From Bacteroidales bacterium (GTDB lineage: Bacteria > Bacteroidota > Bacteroidia > Bacteroidales > B18-G4): 35,020 nucleotides of DNA. The first letter of the stretch is position 1. Every line of letters begins with the position of its first letter. The position numbers were made by a program, and so were the translations under genes. Below, piece after piece: positions 1 to 8,863 of the stretch. A model generated the notes under the pieces. It saw only the letters and a list, made by a program, of their open reading frames with translations. It ran no database searches and had not been told where the DNA came from. The stretch spans positions 1-35,020 of the forward strand of contig JAUXCL010000003.1 in assembly GCA_030618905.1 (NCBI GenBank), written 5' to 3'.

Positions 1-39
1 ACGTTTTATCAACATCAAATTTTAAAAATAATAAGAATT

Positions 40-1962
40 ATGACTAAGAAAATTTCAAATTTTGCTGAATACTTCCAGAAGTACCAGGAAAGTGTTAATG
101 ATCCTGAAGGTTTTTGGGGAGAGATTGCAGAGGATTATCAGTGGCATAAAAAATGGGACAAGGTACTTGAGTGGTCATTCACCGGACCAAAAGCACCCGA
201 TGTAAATTGGTTTATTAATGGCAAGCTCAATATCACAGAAAATATTTTTGAACGTCATCTGCCAGAAAGGAAGGACCAGATTGCATTGGTATGGGAGCCT
301 AATGATCCCAAAGAAGATGTCGTCAATTACACTTATGGTGAACTCTATGAGAAAGTCTGTCAGTTTGCCAATGCCCTTAAGGGTCTTGGTATAAAAAAAG
401 GTGACAGGGTAGCTATTTACCTTCCCATGGTTCCGGAATTAACTATCGCCATGCTGGCCTGTGCAAGGATCGGAGCTATTCACTCTATCGTTTTTGCCGG
501 ATTCTCTGCCAATTCATTATCCGACAGAATCATTGATGCTGAATGTAACCTGGTGATCACTTCTGATGGCGGTTATCGTGGTGCCAAGAGCATTTCTTTG
601 AAATCAATCGTAGATGATGCCCTCAAATCATGCCCGACAGTTAAGCATACAGTTGTCCTCAAGAGAACTGGTGATGACATTAACTTTGTTGAAGGCAGAG
701 ATATCTGGTGGGATGATTTCATTGCCGGAGTGGATACAAAAAATGAAGCCGAGGTCATGGATGCTGAAGATACACTTTTCGTACTCTATACTTCAGGTTC
801 GACAGGAAAACCAAAAGGAGTACTCCATACTACTGCCGGATACATGATTTTTGCAGAGTATACCTTCAAGAATGTATTCCAATATAACGATGGAGACATT
901 TATTGGTGTACGGCCGACATTGGTTGGGTAACAGGACATACCTATATTGTTTACGGACCGCTGTTGGCAGGAGCCACTTCGGTCATGTTTGAAGGTGTTC
1001 CCACATGGCCGGATGCAGGCCGCTTCTGGGAAATAGTCAACAAACACAAAGTCAACCAGTTTTACACAGCTCCAACCGCCATCCGTGCTTTGATCGTTCA
1101 TGGCAATGAGTTTGTGACCAAACATGATTTGAGTTCTCTTAAGGTTCTTGGAACCGTCGGTGAACCCATTAATGAGGAAGCCTGGCGCTGGTACCATGAT
1201 GTGGTAGGAAAAGGCAACTGCCCAATTGTGGATACCTGGTGGCAAACTGAAACAGGCGGAATCCTGATCACTCCATTGGCAGGGATCACGCCAACCAAAC
1301 CATCATTTGCTACTTTACCATTGCCTGGCGTACAACCTCTTTTGGTTGACAATGAAGGCAATGAACTAAAAGGCAATAGTGTGGAAGGCAACCTCTGTAT
1401 CAAATTCCCATGGCCGGGAATGATCAGAACAACTTATGGCGACCATGACCGTTGTTACCAGACCTATTTCTCAACTTATAAAGGATTGTATTTCACCGGT
1501 GACGGTGCCAAGCGGGACGAAGAAGGTTATTACAGGATCATGGGGCGTGTGGATGATGTGATCAATGTATCCGGACACCGTCTGGGAACTGCCGAGATCG
1601 AAGATGCCATCAACCAGCATCCTAAAGTCAATGAATCAGCTGTGATCGGCTATCCACATGAGATTAAAGGACAGGGCATTTATGCATATGTCACATGTGA
1701 GGCATTATCTGCTGATGAGGCTGATAGTATTGAAAATGACATCAGGGCTACTGTCAACAAGATCATTGGACCCATTGCCAAGCCTGATAAGATCCAGATC
1801 GTAAGCGGACTTCCCAAGACACGTTCAGGTAAGATCATGCGTCGTATCCTGCGTAAAATTGGTGAAGGTGATGCAACGAATCTTGGTGATATTTCAACAT
1901 TGCTTGATCCGGGTGTGGTTGATGAGATCGTTACCGGTGCCAAAGTAGAAGTCAAACGCTAG
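40..1962 (+). CDS. acs: Acetyl-CoA synthetase, AMP-forming
   Basis: Converts acetate, ATP and CoA to acetyl-CoA, AMP and PPi through an acetyl-adenylate in the cytoplasm. The 640-residue length is normal for Acs. The adenylate-forming P-loop (YTSGSTGKPKG) lies near residues 249–260, the GEPIN and WWQTETGG motifs sit in the middle, and the C-terminal PKTRSGKIMRR motif carries Lys598, equivalent to the Acs lysine that is reversibly acetylated in Salmonella. The ATG at 40 follows an AT-rich leader and gives the family's usual N-terminus. An OFA transporter follows after 23 bp, which suggests co-transcription, and a protein with Pat-like domain architecture lies about 1.4 kb downstream. Only 39 bp upstream are visible, so the promoter is not in view. 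Family assignment is secure; that Lys598 is regulated here is inference. Confidence 0.97.
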   Translation: MTKKISNFAEYFQKYQESVNDPEGFWGEIAEDYQWHKKWDKVLEWSFTGPKAPDVNWFINGKLNITENIFERHLPERKDQIALVWEPNDPKEDVVNYTYGELYEKVCQFANALKGLGIKKGDRVAIYLPMVPELTIAMLACARIGAIHSIVFAGFSANSLSDRIIDAECNLVITSDGGYRGAKSISLKSIVDDALKSCPTVKHTVVLKRTGDDINFVEGRDIWWDDFIAGVDTKNEAEVMDAEDTLFVLYTSGSTGKPKGVLHTTAGYMIFAEYTFKNVFQYNDGDIYWCTADIGWVTGHTYIVYGPLLAGATSVMFEGVPTWPDAGRFWEIVNKHKVNQFYTAPTAIRALIVHGNEFVTKHDLSSLKVLGTVGEPINEEAWRWYHDVVGKGNCPIVDTWWQTETGGILITPLAGITPTKPSFATLPLPGVQPLLVDNEGNELKGNSVEGNLCIKFPWPGMIRTTYGDHDRCYQTYFSTYKGLYFTGDGAKRDEEGYYRIMGRVDDVINVSGHRLGTAEIEDAINQHPKVNESAVIGYPHEIKGQGIYAYVTCEALSADEADSIENDIRATVNKIIGPIAKPDKIQIVSGLPKTRSGKIMRRILRKIGEGDATNLGDISTLLDPGVVDEIVTGAKVEVKR

Positions 1963-1985
1963 TTCATGAATCAAAAAAAACACAC

Positions 1986-3230
1986 ATGGAAAAACAAAAA
2001 GTTATGAACCGTGGCCTGGTAGTGTTGGGTGCAATACTTATTCAACTTGCACTCGGTGCCATTTATGCATGGTCAGTATTTACACCATCACTTGCTGAAG
2101 CTGGCTGGACTAAAGAAGAGACCCAATGGGTTTTCGCTATCGGGCTTGTGTCTTTCGCTGTCTTCATGGTTTTTGCCGGCAAAAGGTTGAATGCCTGGGG
2201 CCCGCAAAAATTAGCTGTTATTGGTGGACTTGTACTTGGACTGGGATATGTTCTGGGTGGCATGATCGGCGGAACCAGTTTCTGGGCCTTACTGGTCCTT
2301 ATTGGATTGGTCGGAGGTGCAGGTATTGGATTTGCATACGTGGTACCCATCGCAGTGGGTATGCGCTGGTTCCCTGATAAAAAGGGTATGATTACCGGAT
2401 TGGCCGTGGCCGGATTCGGTTTTGGTGCCATGCTGTGGGTAAAACTCGCCGGATCATGGGGGCACCTGATTGAAAACATGGGATTGTCTTCGACATTTAT
2501 GGCTTATGGAGTTGCATTCGCCGCAATGGTGATCATTGGCGGCCTGTGGATGAAATTCCCCCCGGCAGGATGGAAACCTGAAGGGTATGAAGAAAAGCAA
2601 GCTGCTGCTTCAGTTAAAGCTGACATTGAATTCAACAGCAGTGATATGCTTAAAAAGCTTCAGTTTTATCTTATCTTCTTCACTTTTGTTTTTAGTGCAG
2701 GAGCCGGGCTGATGTCGATCGGGTTGATGAAACTGTATCCCATGGAAGCACTGCAAAATGCGGGCATGAGTGCACTGGAAGCCAGCGCCATTGCAGGAAC
2801 AGCCATGGCGGTTTTCTTCAGCCTGGCCAATGGACTGGGAAGAATTATCTGGGGAATGATGAGCGATAAACTGGGTAGAAAGACATCCATCATCATCATG
2901 ACCGCTACTCAGGGTATTATCGTTATCCTATTCACCTTTATGGCAGGCAACGAATACCTGCTGTACCTTGGTGCAACCCTTATCGGATTTAACTTTGGCG
3001 GTAACTTTGCTTTATTCCCAACGATCACTGCCGATACTTTTGGTGCCAAGAATGTTGGACAAAATTATCCCTTTATCTTCCTGGCTTATGGTGTTGGGGG
3101 TATCATCGGACCTATCCTCGGGGGTAAAATGGGTGATATTGGCAACTTCCCAATGGCATTTACCATCTCCGGTATAGCAGTTCTGGTAGGAACTCTACTT
3201 ATCATTATGGTAAAACCGGCCAAGAAATGA
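1986..3230 (+). CDS. OFA-family major facilitator superfamily transporter
   Basis: A 414-residue integral membrane protein with about 12 hydrophobic segments. The first helix carries the LALGAIYAWSVF signature of the oxalate/formate antiporter (OFA) group, and the conserved loop between the two halves is present (MSDKLGRKTS near residue 300). OFA members carry small mono- or dicarboxylates such as oxalate, formate, lactate or glyoxylate. The gene starts 23 bp after the acs stop and ends at a strong terminator, so acs and this gene form a two-gene unit. The context suggests uptake or exchange of acetate or another small organic acid, but the substrate cannot be read from the sequence. Confidence 0.88.
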   Translation: MEKQKVMNRGLVVLGAILIQLALGAIYAWSVFTPSLAEAGWTKEETQWVFAIGLVSFAVFMVFAGKRLNAWGPQKLAVIGGLVLGLGYVLGGMIGGTSFWALLVLIGLVGGAGIGFAYVVPIAVGMRWFPDKKGMITGLAVAGFGFGAMLWVKLAGSWGHLIENMGLSSTFMAYGVAFAAMVIIGGLWMKFPPAGWKPEGYEEKQAAASVKADIEFNSSDMLKKLQFYLIFFTFVFSAGAGLMSIGLMKLYPMEALQNAGMSALEASAIAGTAMAVFFSLANGLGRIIWGMMSDKLGRKTSIIIMTATQGIIVILFTFMAGNEYLLYLGATLIGFNFGGNFALFPTITADTFGAKNVGQNYPFIFLAYGVGGIIGPILGGKMGDIGNFPMAFTISGIAVLVGTLLIIMVKPAKK

Positions 3231-3243
3231 CACTTGTAATCTT

Positions 3244-3281
3244 AAAAAAAAAGATGCTTGTTTCCAGGCATCTTTTTTTTT
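3244..3281 (+). terminator. Rho-independent terminator after the OFA transporter
   Basis: The GATGC arm (3253–3257) pairs with GCATC (3268–3272) around a 10-nt loop. Nine A before the stem pair with nine T after it, giving up to 14 bp and a U tract. The A/T symmetry would also let it work on the opposite strand. It lies 14 bp past the transporter stop. Confidence 0.88.
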
Positions 3282-3300
3282 GTCCAGGTGAAAAAATTTG

Positions 3301-3330
3301 TTGCGCAAATGATATTGTTTTCTACTTTTG
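3301..3330 (+). promoter_or_regulatory. Bacteroidota-type promoter for the synthetase–GNAT gene
   Basis: TTG at 3301–3303 (preceded by TTTG at 3297–3300) is followed after 19 nt by TACTTTTG at 3323–3330, a full match to the Bacteroidota -7 consensus TAnnTTTG with a -33 TTG. Transcription would start near 3336–3338 and give a leader of about 60 nt containing a short GC-rich segment with a possible AGCC/GGCT stem. Together with the terminator just upstream this separates the gene from acs. Confidence 0.7.
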
Positions 3331-3398
3331 TGAACTGTTTAACAGAGCCTGACCGGAGGGGCTTTCACTGAATATAATATTATAAATATCAATATATT

Positions 3399-6080
3399 AT
3401 GGCGCTTAAAATATTAGATAAAATATTCAAACCTCAACGTATTGCCATCGTCGGGGTATCATCCAATGCACAAAATGTTGGAAATATCGCTTTAAAAAAC
3501 CTGGTTGCGGGAGGTTTTAATGGAGTGGTTTACCCGATTAACCCAAAACATGAAGCCGTGATGGGCATTCAATGTTATCCTGATATAGATAATCTGCCCA
3601 AAGTGCCTGATCTGGTCGTTATCTGCACGGCAGCAAAGTCTGTTCCAGGACTGGTGAAACAGTGTGGAGAGGCAGGAATCCTTGGTATTATCATTATGTC
3701 TGCAGGTTTTAAGGAGTCAGGCGAAGCGGGAAGAAAACTTGAGGCACAGGTGCAAGCAGAGGTCAATATGTATCCGGGAATGCATGTGATCGGGCCGAAC
3801 TGCCTTGGAGTGATCGTTCCTGGCATGAATATGAATGTCAGTTTTGCAGCCAACATGCCCAGGAAAGGGAATGTAGCTTTCATATCACAATCCGGAGCCT
3901 TGTGTACTTCGGTATTAGACTGGGCCATAGAGCAAAAGGTTGGGTTCTCCAATTTCGTTTCTATTGGAAATACAATGGATGTAGGATTTGGTGACCTGAT
4001 CGACTATTTCGGACAGGATCCCAACACGAAGTCCATTGTACTTTATGTTGAGTCCATCACCAGGTCCCGGGAATTCATGACTGCGGCAAGAGCATTTGCC
4101 CGCAAGAAACCAATCATCGTGTACAAAGCCGGACGTTTTCCTGAATCAGCAAAGGCTGCCGCATCACATACAGGTGCCATGGCTTCTGAAGACAATATTT
4201 ATGATGCCGCATTCGAAAGAGCCGGTATCGCCAGGGTATACGACATCGGTGATATTTTTGACTTTACAGATCTGATTGCACGACGGAATATTCCAAAGGG
4301 AAGAAAGATTGCTATCGTCACCAATGCAGGCGGGCCGGGTGTAATGGCAACGGATACTTTAATTTCCCTTGGTGGTAAACTGACCGAGTTATCCGAAGAG
4401 ACCATGGAGAAGCTGAATGCAGTCCTGCCACCTTTCTGGTCGCACGGTAACCCCGTGGATGTTATCGGAGATGCACCCCCGGAAAGGTTTTCAAAAGCCA
4501 CTGAGATCGTGTTGGAAGACCAGAATGTGGATGCGGTACTGGTAATCCTTACCCCACAGGCCATGACTGCCCCCACGGAAACAGCCTCAGCCATATCAGA
4601 ACTTGCCAGGCATACGTCCAAGCCAATTATGGCTGCCTGGCTGGGCGGTAAAAGCATGCGGGAAGGCCTTCAGGTTTTCAATGATAATAATATTGCGGCT
4701 TATGCTACCCCGGAACAGGCCATCCGTGCTTTCATGACACTGGCAAAGTATTCCAGAAACCTGGAGATCCTTTATGAAACACCAAAATCGGTACCTGTTG
4801 ATTTTACAATTGACAGGAAAAAAGTAAGGAAAGAGTTTGAGAAAAAATATTTCAACAAAGAAAAAATACTCTCTGAGGATGTTTCCAAAAAGCTGATTGA
4901 TGCTTATGGCATTCCTGTGACCCAGCCACAACCTGCACATTCAGCATTAGAAGCGGCAGATATAGCCAATAAAATTGGTTACCCGGTAGTCATCAAAATA
5001 TTATCTCCCGACATCACACATAAGTCCGACATGGGAGGAGTGGCCCTGAACATTAAAGATGAGAACGCTGTGTGGATGACTTATAAAAACATGACAGAGA
5101 CCATTGCCGGGAAAATGCCAAAAGCAAAGATTGAAGGGGTAACCGTTCAGCCAATGTTTAACAAGAAAGATGCCATTGAATTGATACTTGGCATCAAAAA
5201 GGATCCGATTTTCGGTACCTGTATCATGGTTGGTATGGGGGGTACTGCGGCTGAGTTGCTCAAAGATAAATCCCTGGGATTTCCCCCCTTAAATGAGCGC
5301 CTGGCCAGAAGGATGCTTGAGAACCTTAAGATGTATCCACTGCTACAAGGGTATCGTGGGTCCAAGCCTCAAAACGTCGACAAACTGATTGAAGTGATGA
5401 TCCGGCTGTCTTATCTTGCTGCAGATTATCCGGAAATTGAAGAATTGGATATAAATCCATTGCTGGTAACCCCGGAAGACGTGATCGCCCTGGATGCAAG
5501 GATCGTGATAGATCAGGACATTAACGTTGCCGATATGATACCATTCTCACATCTGGTATTGCGCCCTTATCCTGAGCGCTATGTAAAGAAAAGCAAACTC
5601 CGTGATGGACAGGAGATAATACTCAGGCCAATCAAACCGGAGGATGAACCATTATGGCTGGAAATGCTAGGCAGTTGTTCTAAGGAGTCAATCTATTCCC
5701 GGTTCCGTTATAACTTTCATTTTGATTCCCATGAAGTAGCCACTCAATTCTGTTATATTGATTATTCCAGGGAAATAGGAATCGTCGCAGAAATTGAGAA
5801 AAAAGGAAGAAAACGCCTGATTGGTGTTGGAAGATTAATCACCGATGCCGATTTTGAAGTTGCAGAATATGCTGTATTGATAATTGATGAATACCAGAAA
5901 AAAGAACTTGGAACAATCCTGACAAAATATTGTACAGAGATAGCAGCAGAAAATAAATTAAAGCGGGTGATTGCTTATACCACAAAAAATAATCAACCCA
6001 TGATCCAGGTCTTCAAAAAGATCGGCTTCCAGGTTGAATATAATGAAGATAATATTGTCAGTGTCATTAAAGACCTGTAA
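3399..6080 (+). CDS. ADP-forming acyl-CoA synthetase fused to a GNAT domain (Pat/PatZ-like architecture)
   Basis: An 893-residue protein with domain order CoA-binding Rossmann domain (about 1–130), succinyl-CoA-ligase-like domain (about 150–460), ATP-grasp domain (about 490–710) and a C-terminal GNAT domain (about 730–893). This is the order of PatZ/Pat protein acetyltransferases and of bifunctional acetate–CoA ligase/GNAT proteins. His257 lies in the ASHTGA motif, the phospho-histidine site of active ADP-forming acetyl-CoA synthetases that is missing in enterobacterial Pat. The second-subunit motif DITHKSDMGGV is also intact. In the GNAT domain Glu823 (AEYAV) may be the catalytic acid, but the CoA loop reads QKKELG at 833–838, with Glu836 where glycine is usual. 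The synthetase half therefore looks functional, while the acetyltransferase half is uncertain. It has its own promoter and converges on adk with a 5-bp gap. Confidence 0.9.
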   Translation: MALKILDKIFKPQRIAIVGVSSNAQNVGNIALKNLVAGGFNGVVYPINPKHEAVMGIQCYPDIDNLPKVPDLVVICTAAKSVPGLVKQCGEAGILGIIIMSAGFKESGEAGRKLEAQVQAEVNMYPGMHVIGPNCLGVIVPGMNMNVSFAANMPRKGNVAFISQSGALCTSVLDWAIEQKVGFSNFVSIGNTMDVGFGDLIDYFGQDPNTKSIVLYVESITRSREFMTAARAFARKKPIIVYKAGRFPESAKAAASHTGAMASEDNIYDAAFERAGIARVYDIGDIFDFTDLIARRNIPKGRKIAIVTNAGGPGVMATDTLISLGGKLTELSEETMEKLNAVLPPFWSHGNPVDVIGDAPPERFSKATEIVLEDQNVDAVLVILTPQAMTAPTETASAISELARHTSKPIMAAWLGGKSMREGLQVFNDNNIAAYATPEQAIRAFMTLAKYSRNLEILYETPKSVPVDFTIDRKKVRKEFEKKYFNKEKILSEDVSKKLIDAYGIPVTQPQPAHSALEAADIANKIGYPVVIKILSPDITHKSDMGGVALNIKDENAVWMTYKNMTETIAGKMPKAKIEGVTVQPMFNKKDAIELILGIKKDPIFGTCIMVGMGGTAAELLKDKSLGFPPLNERLARRMLENLKMYPLLQGYRGSKPQNVDKLIEVMIRLSYLAADYPEIEELDINPLLVTPEDVIALDARIVIDQDINVADMIPFSHLVLRPYPERYVKKSKLRDGQEIILRPIKPEDEPLWLEMLGSCSKESIYSRFRYNFHFDSHEVATQFCYIDYSREIGIVAEIEKKGRKRLIGVGRLITDADFEVAEYAVLIIDEYQKKELGTILTKYCTEIAAENKLKRVIAYTTKNNQPMIQVFKKIGFQVEYNEDNIVSVIKDL

Positions 6081-6085
6081 ATCTA

Positions 6086-6649
6086 TCAGGCTTCGATAAC
6101 ATTACAGAGGTTCGTAAATATATCTTCAATAGAACCCACACCGTTTATTCCGGCAAACAGCCCCTTTTCGTCATAATAATTGATCAGGGGCCGGGTTTGT
6201 GTTTTATAAACATTTAGCCTGTTGCTGATCACTTCTTCATTATCATCACTGCGCCCTTCCAACTCAGCACGTTTTAAAAGTCTGCTGATCACTTCCTGGT
6301 CGTTCACCTCCAGGGCCAATACATTCGTGATTTCAGCATGCAATTCGGGCATCAGCTTATCCAGGTCTTCCGCCTGTGGGATGGTCCTTGGGAAACCATC
6401 AAAGATGAAACCTTCAGGATTCACATGCTTTTCCATTTCACTTCGGAGAATATCGATCAGTAGTTCATCAGGGACAAGCTCACCTTTTTCCATGTAGCCT
6501 TGTGCTTTGATGCCAAGAGGTGTTTTTTCTTTCAGTTCACGCCGAAATATATCCCCGGTAGATATATGTACCAGGCCATATTTTTCAGCAACTTTTATGG
6601 ATTGCGTGCCTTTCCCTGATCCGGGAGGGCCAAAGAGAATAATGTTCAT
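6086..6649 (-). CDS. adk: Adenylate kinase, short-LID type
   Basis: Catalyses ATP + AMP = 2 ADP in the cytoplasm. The N-terminal P-loop GPPGSGKGTQ, the DGFPRT motif and the C-terminal TRPLINYY segment are all present. The protein has 187 residues against about 214 in E. coli because the LID is short and lacks zinc cysteines, as is common in Bacteroidota. The frame is open 21 codons further upstream, but homologous proteins begin at MNIILFGPPG, so I use the ATG at 6649; an adjacent ATG at 6652 would add one Met. A matching promoter lies at 6695–6723. It is monocistronic and convergent with the synthetase–GNAT gene. Confidence 0.96.
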   Translation of the reverse strand: MNIILFGPPGSGKGTQSIKVAEKYGLVHISTGDIFRRELKEKTPLGIKAQGYMEKGELVPDELLIDILRSEMEKHVNPEGFIFDGFPRTIPQAEDLDKLMPELHAEITNVLALEVNDQEVISRLLKRAELEGRSDDNEEVISNRLNVYKTQTRPLINYYDEKGLFAGINGVGSIEDIFTNLCNVIEA

Positions 6650-6694
6650 CATAAACCAGAAATTTTTGTGGTGATCAATAGAACTTAATACTGA

Positions 6695-6723
6695 CAAAAA
6701 TAGCCAAATCAAAGGAATAGCAA
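6695..6723 (-). promoter_or_regulatory. Promoter for adk
   Basis: On the minus strand TTG (6723–6721) is followed after 18 nt by TATTTTTG (6702–6695), a full TAnnTTTG match. This gives a leader of about 40 nt before the adk ATG and supports that start over the upstream in-frame extension, whose first codons would overlap the promoter. Confidence 0.6.
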
Positions 6724-6737
6724 TAGGAAATATTCAC

Positions 6738-6745
6738 TAAATTTG
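6738..6745 (+). promoter_or_regulatory. Possible -7 element for the DUF4271–hemD operon
   Basis: TAAATTTG matches TAnnTTTG, but no clear TTG lies 18–21 nt upstream. It overlaps the upstream TTG codon of the DUF4271 frame and so favours translation from the ATG at 6803. It lies back to back with the adk promoter. Confidence 0.4.
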
Positions 6746-6802
6746 CCGTATCTGACGAATTCCTCACATGCATTGCTAGCACAACAAAGCATAAATACAA
6801 GC

Positions 6803-7597
6803 ATGGATACAGCAAGTCAAAACACTTTGCTGACAGGTACAGACTCGACACTTCTGCGCGACACTGATACTTTAGAGCTTGCTGTTGAACCTGTATATTC
6901 CCTGTTTAGCGATCAGGATGTCCCTGTAATTCCAAGGGCACTTAAAAAGCCGGAAGCCATTCATAATGATTGGGTTTTCGTCCTGATTATCCTTGGTTTT
7001 GCCTTGTTGGCTTTTGTTCAGGTATTCTATAAGCGGCGACTCAAAATGATTTTCCAGGGGGTCTATGCACGACATTATGCATCACAATTATTACGTGAGG
7101 GAAATATCTTCAATGAAAGAATTTCCATTTTTCTATTCCTGATTTACCTTATCTCCTTTTCGGTTTTTCTCTATGAAGGATTCAAGATTTTCAGTCTCCA
7201 TACAGGGTTTATTCCCGACTTCATTTTTTACCTGGAATTATTGGCCGTCATTTTCGTCTATTGGATATTAAAAGCCGTATTGATACAGGTATCGGGTATT
7301 ATCTTTACCACCCGACAACGCTCCTTCGAATACTTACTTAATTTATTTATGATCAACCTGGTAATCGGGCTTTTCTTCCTTTGTATCCTGCTTCCTATGA
7401 TCTATTTAAATGGCAAGGTTTTCTTTTTCACAGGCCTGGGATTCCTCTTCATAATGTTCGTGTTTAAACTGGTCAAGGGTCTTGCAATTGGATTTTCTTA
7501 TACAAAATTTTCCAGATTCCATTTATTTTTATATCTTTGCACCCTCGAAATTTTACCTCTGGTACTGTTGTTAAAGTTTCTGTCAACTAAAATATAA
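6803..7597 (+). CDS. DUF4271 integral membrane protein
   Basis: A 264-residue membrane protein of unknown function, typical of Bacteroidota. The first 50 or so residues are polar. They are followed by a hydrophobic segment (FVLIILGFALLAFVQVFY), a basic stretch (YKRRLK), and then about six more membrane segments; the pattern and the position next to hemD match DUF4271. The frame is open upstream to a TTG at 6743, but that codon is part of a possible -7 element, so the ATG at 6803 is preferred. hemD follows after 45 bp. In other Bacteroidota this protein also sits beside hemD and rnpA; no role is established. Confidence 0.78.
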   Translation: MDTASQNTLLTGTDSTLLRDTDTLELAVEPVYSLFSDQDVPVIPRALKKPEAIHNDWVFVLIILGFALLAFVQVFYKRRLKMIFQGVYARHYASQLLREGNIFNERISIFLFLIYLISFSVFLYEGFKIFSLHTGFIPDFIFYLELLAVIFVYWILKAVLIQVSGIIFTTRQRSFEYLLNLFMINLVIGLFFLCILLPMIYLNGKVFFFTGLGFLFIMFVFKLVKGLAIGFSYTKFSRFHLFLYLCTLEILPLVLLLKFLSTKI

Positions 7598-7642
7598 TAA
7601 ATTAAGGTACTGGGGTTTAACTAAGTTGTTGAACAAAATTTC

Positions 7643-8398
7643 ATGACAGTGAAGGTGAAAAACATTCTGGTTTCACAACCAAAACCTGCAGATCTTGATA
7701 AATCTCCTTACGGAGAACTCTCAAAAAGGCACAATTTAAACATTGACTTTTATAAATTCATTAAGATTGAGGGGGTACAATCCAAAGATTTCAGGAAAGA
7801 GAGGATAAGTATTCTTGATCACTCGGCGATTATTTTCACAAGCCGGAACGCGGTTGACCATTTCTTCAGGATGAGTAAGGATATGCGGCTTGAGATACCT
7901 GATACCATGAAGTACTTTTGTATTTCAGAATCTACAGCTTTCTATCTTCAAAAATATGTTCAATATCGCAAGCGTAAGATCTTTCATGGCAGGCAAAGTT
8001 TTGATCAGTTGATGGAGATGATCAAGAAACACAAGGATGAGAAGTATCTTCTTCCTTGCTCTGAGATTCACAAAGAGAGTATTTCCAGGCTGCTTGAGTC
8101 AAACAATATAGAATTTACAAAGGCAATCCTGTATAAAACCCTTGCCAGTGATCTTTCGAGCATTGTTATTGACAAGTACGACATGTTGATATTCTTTAGT
8201 CCCCTGGGTGTAAAATCATTGTTTAAGAATTTTCCTGAGTTCAAACAGAATTCAACCCTTATTGCTGCTTTTGGTCCTACTACTGCCAAAGCGGTTAAAG
8301 AAGCAGGATTGACACTTGATATTCAGGCCCCGACTAAAACCGCTCCATCAATGACCATGGCCATTGATCAGCACATTCAGAAGAAGGGCAAAAAATAA
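7643..8398 (+). CDS. hemD: Uroporphyrinogen-III synthase
   Basis: Closes and isomerises hydroxymethylbilane to uroporphyrinogen III in heme and siroheme biosynthesis. The 251-residue length and two-lobe pattern fit: IIFTSRNAVDHFF near residue 65 and the C-terminal block FFSPLGVKSLF…AAFGPTTAKAVKEAGL are the family's conserved segments. HemD is poorly conserved, so the call relies on these blocks and on its place between DUF4271 and rnpA. No other heme gene is in the window, so the pathway is scattered on this chromosome. Confidence 0.88.
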   Translation: MTVKVKNILVSQPKPADLDKSPYGELSKRHNLNIDFYKFIKIEGVQSKDFRKERISILDHSAIIFTSRNAVDHFFRMSKDMRLEIPDTMKYFCISESTAFYLQKYVQYRKRKIFHGRQSFDQLMEMIKKHKDEKYLLPCSEIHKESISRLLESNNIEFTKAILYKTLASDLSSIVIDKYDMLIFFSPLGVKSLFKNFPEFKQNSTLIAAFGPTTAKAVKEAGLTLDIQAPTKTAPSMTMAIDQHIQKKGKK

Positions 8399-8439
8399 AA
8401 AGCACATTCACTTGTTATAACCTTTAGTCCTCCACCTGC

Positions 8440-8820
8440 ATGCACAAATTCCGAAAAGAAGAAAGGCTGTGTGGAAAAAAAAACATACAAGGTCTTTTTT
8501 CCCGGGGAAAATCTTTTTATTTACATCCATTTAAGGTATACTGGATCGATGGAGACGCTGACAGTTCCTACCCCGCCCGTGTTTTAATCTCTGTGTCTAA
8601 AAGAACTATTCGCTTAGCCGTTCGTAGAAACTTGTTAAAAAGACGGATGCGGGAAGCATACCGCAGGAATAAAGCATTTTATTATGACTTTTTAACAAGC
8701 CGGGATAAACATTATTATCTGGGCATAGTTTATATTGGCAAGGAAAGCATTTCTTATGCTGAAATTGAACAGAAAATAATTCAAATTCTGAAACGTTTGT
8801 TAGCTGAGTGTAAAGGCTAA
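8440..8820 (+). CDS. rnpA: Ribonuclease P protein component
   Basis: The basic protein subunit that binds RNase P RNA for 5' maturation of tRNA. It has 126 residues, and the RNR motif (RLAVRRNLLKRRMREAYR) is complete near residues 58–75. The N-terminal F-R-K-E-E-R-L and G-K-S-F patterns are standard. It follows hemD after 41 bp. The usual partners rpmH upstream and yidD/yidC downstream are absent; the next gene is an S41 protease, as in some Bacteroidota. Codons 12–15 contain an A9 run that could slip and abort translation early. Confidence 0.95.
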   Translation: MHKFRKEERLCGKKNIQGLFSRGKSFYLHPFKVYWIDGDADSSYPARVLISVSKRTIRLAVRRNLLKRRMREAYRRNKAFYYDFLTSRDKHYYLGIVYIGKESISYAEIEQKIIQILKRLLAECKG

Positions 8821-8863
8821 ATAAAACGAGCTTACTTATATTAACATATACACTGATCAACAT

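Noticed and set aside
4199..4657. 152-codon open frame on the - strand inside the synthetase–GNAT gene
   Set aside because: Serine-rich shadow of a long conserved gene; no motif or start signal supports it.
6743..6802. 20-codon upstream extension of the DUF4271 frame from a TTG
   Set aside because: The TTG is part of a TAAATTTG -7 match, and an ATG follows at 6803.
8475..8483. A9 run near the start of rnpA as programmed slippage
   Set aside because: It is at codons 12–15, so a slip would only yield a useless short peptide; more likely a chance run, though it may lower expression. It also serves as a caution for the dnaX A9 reading.
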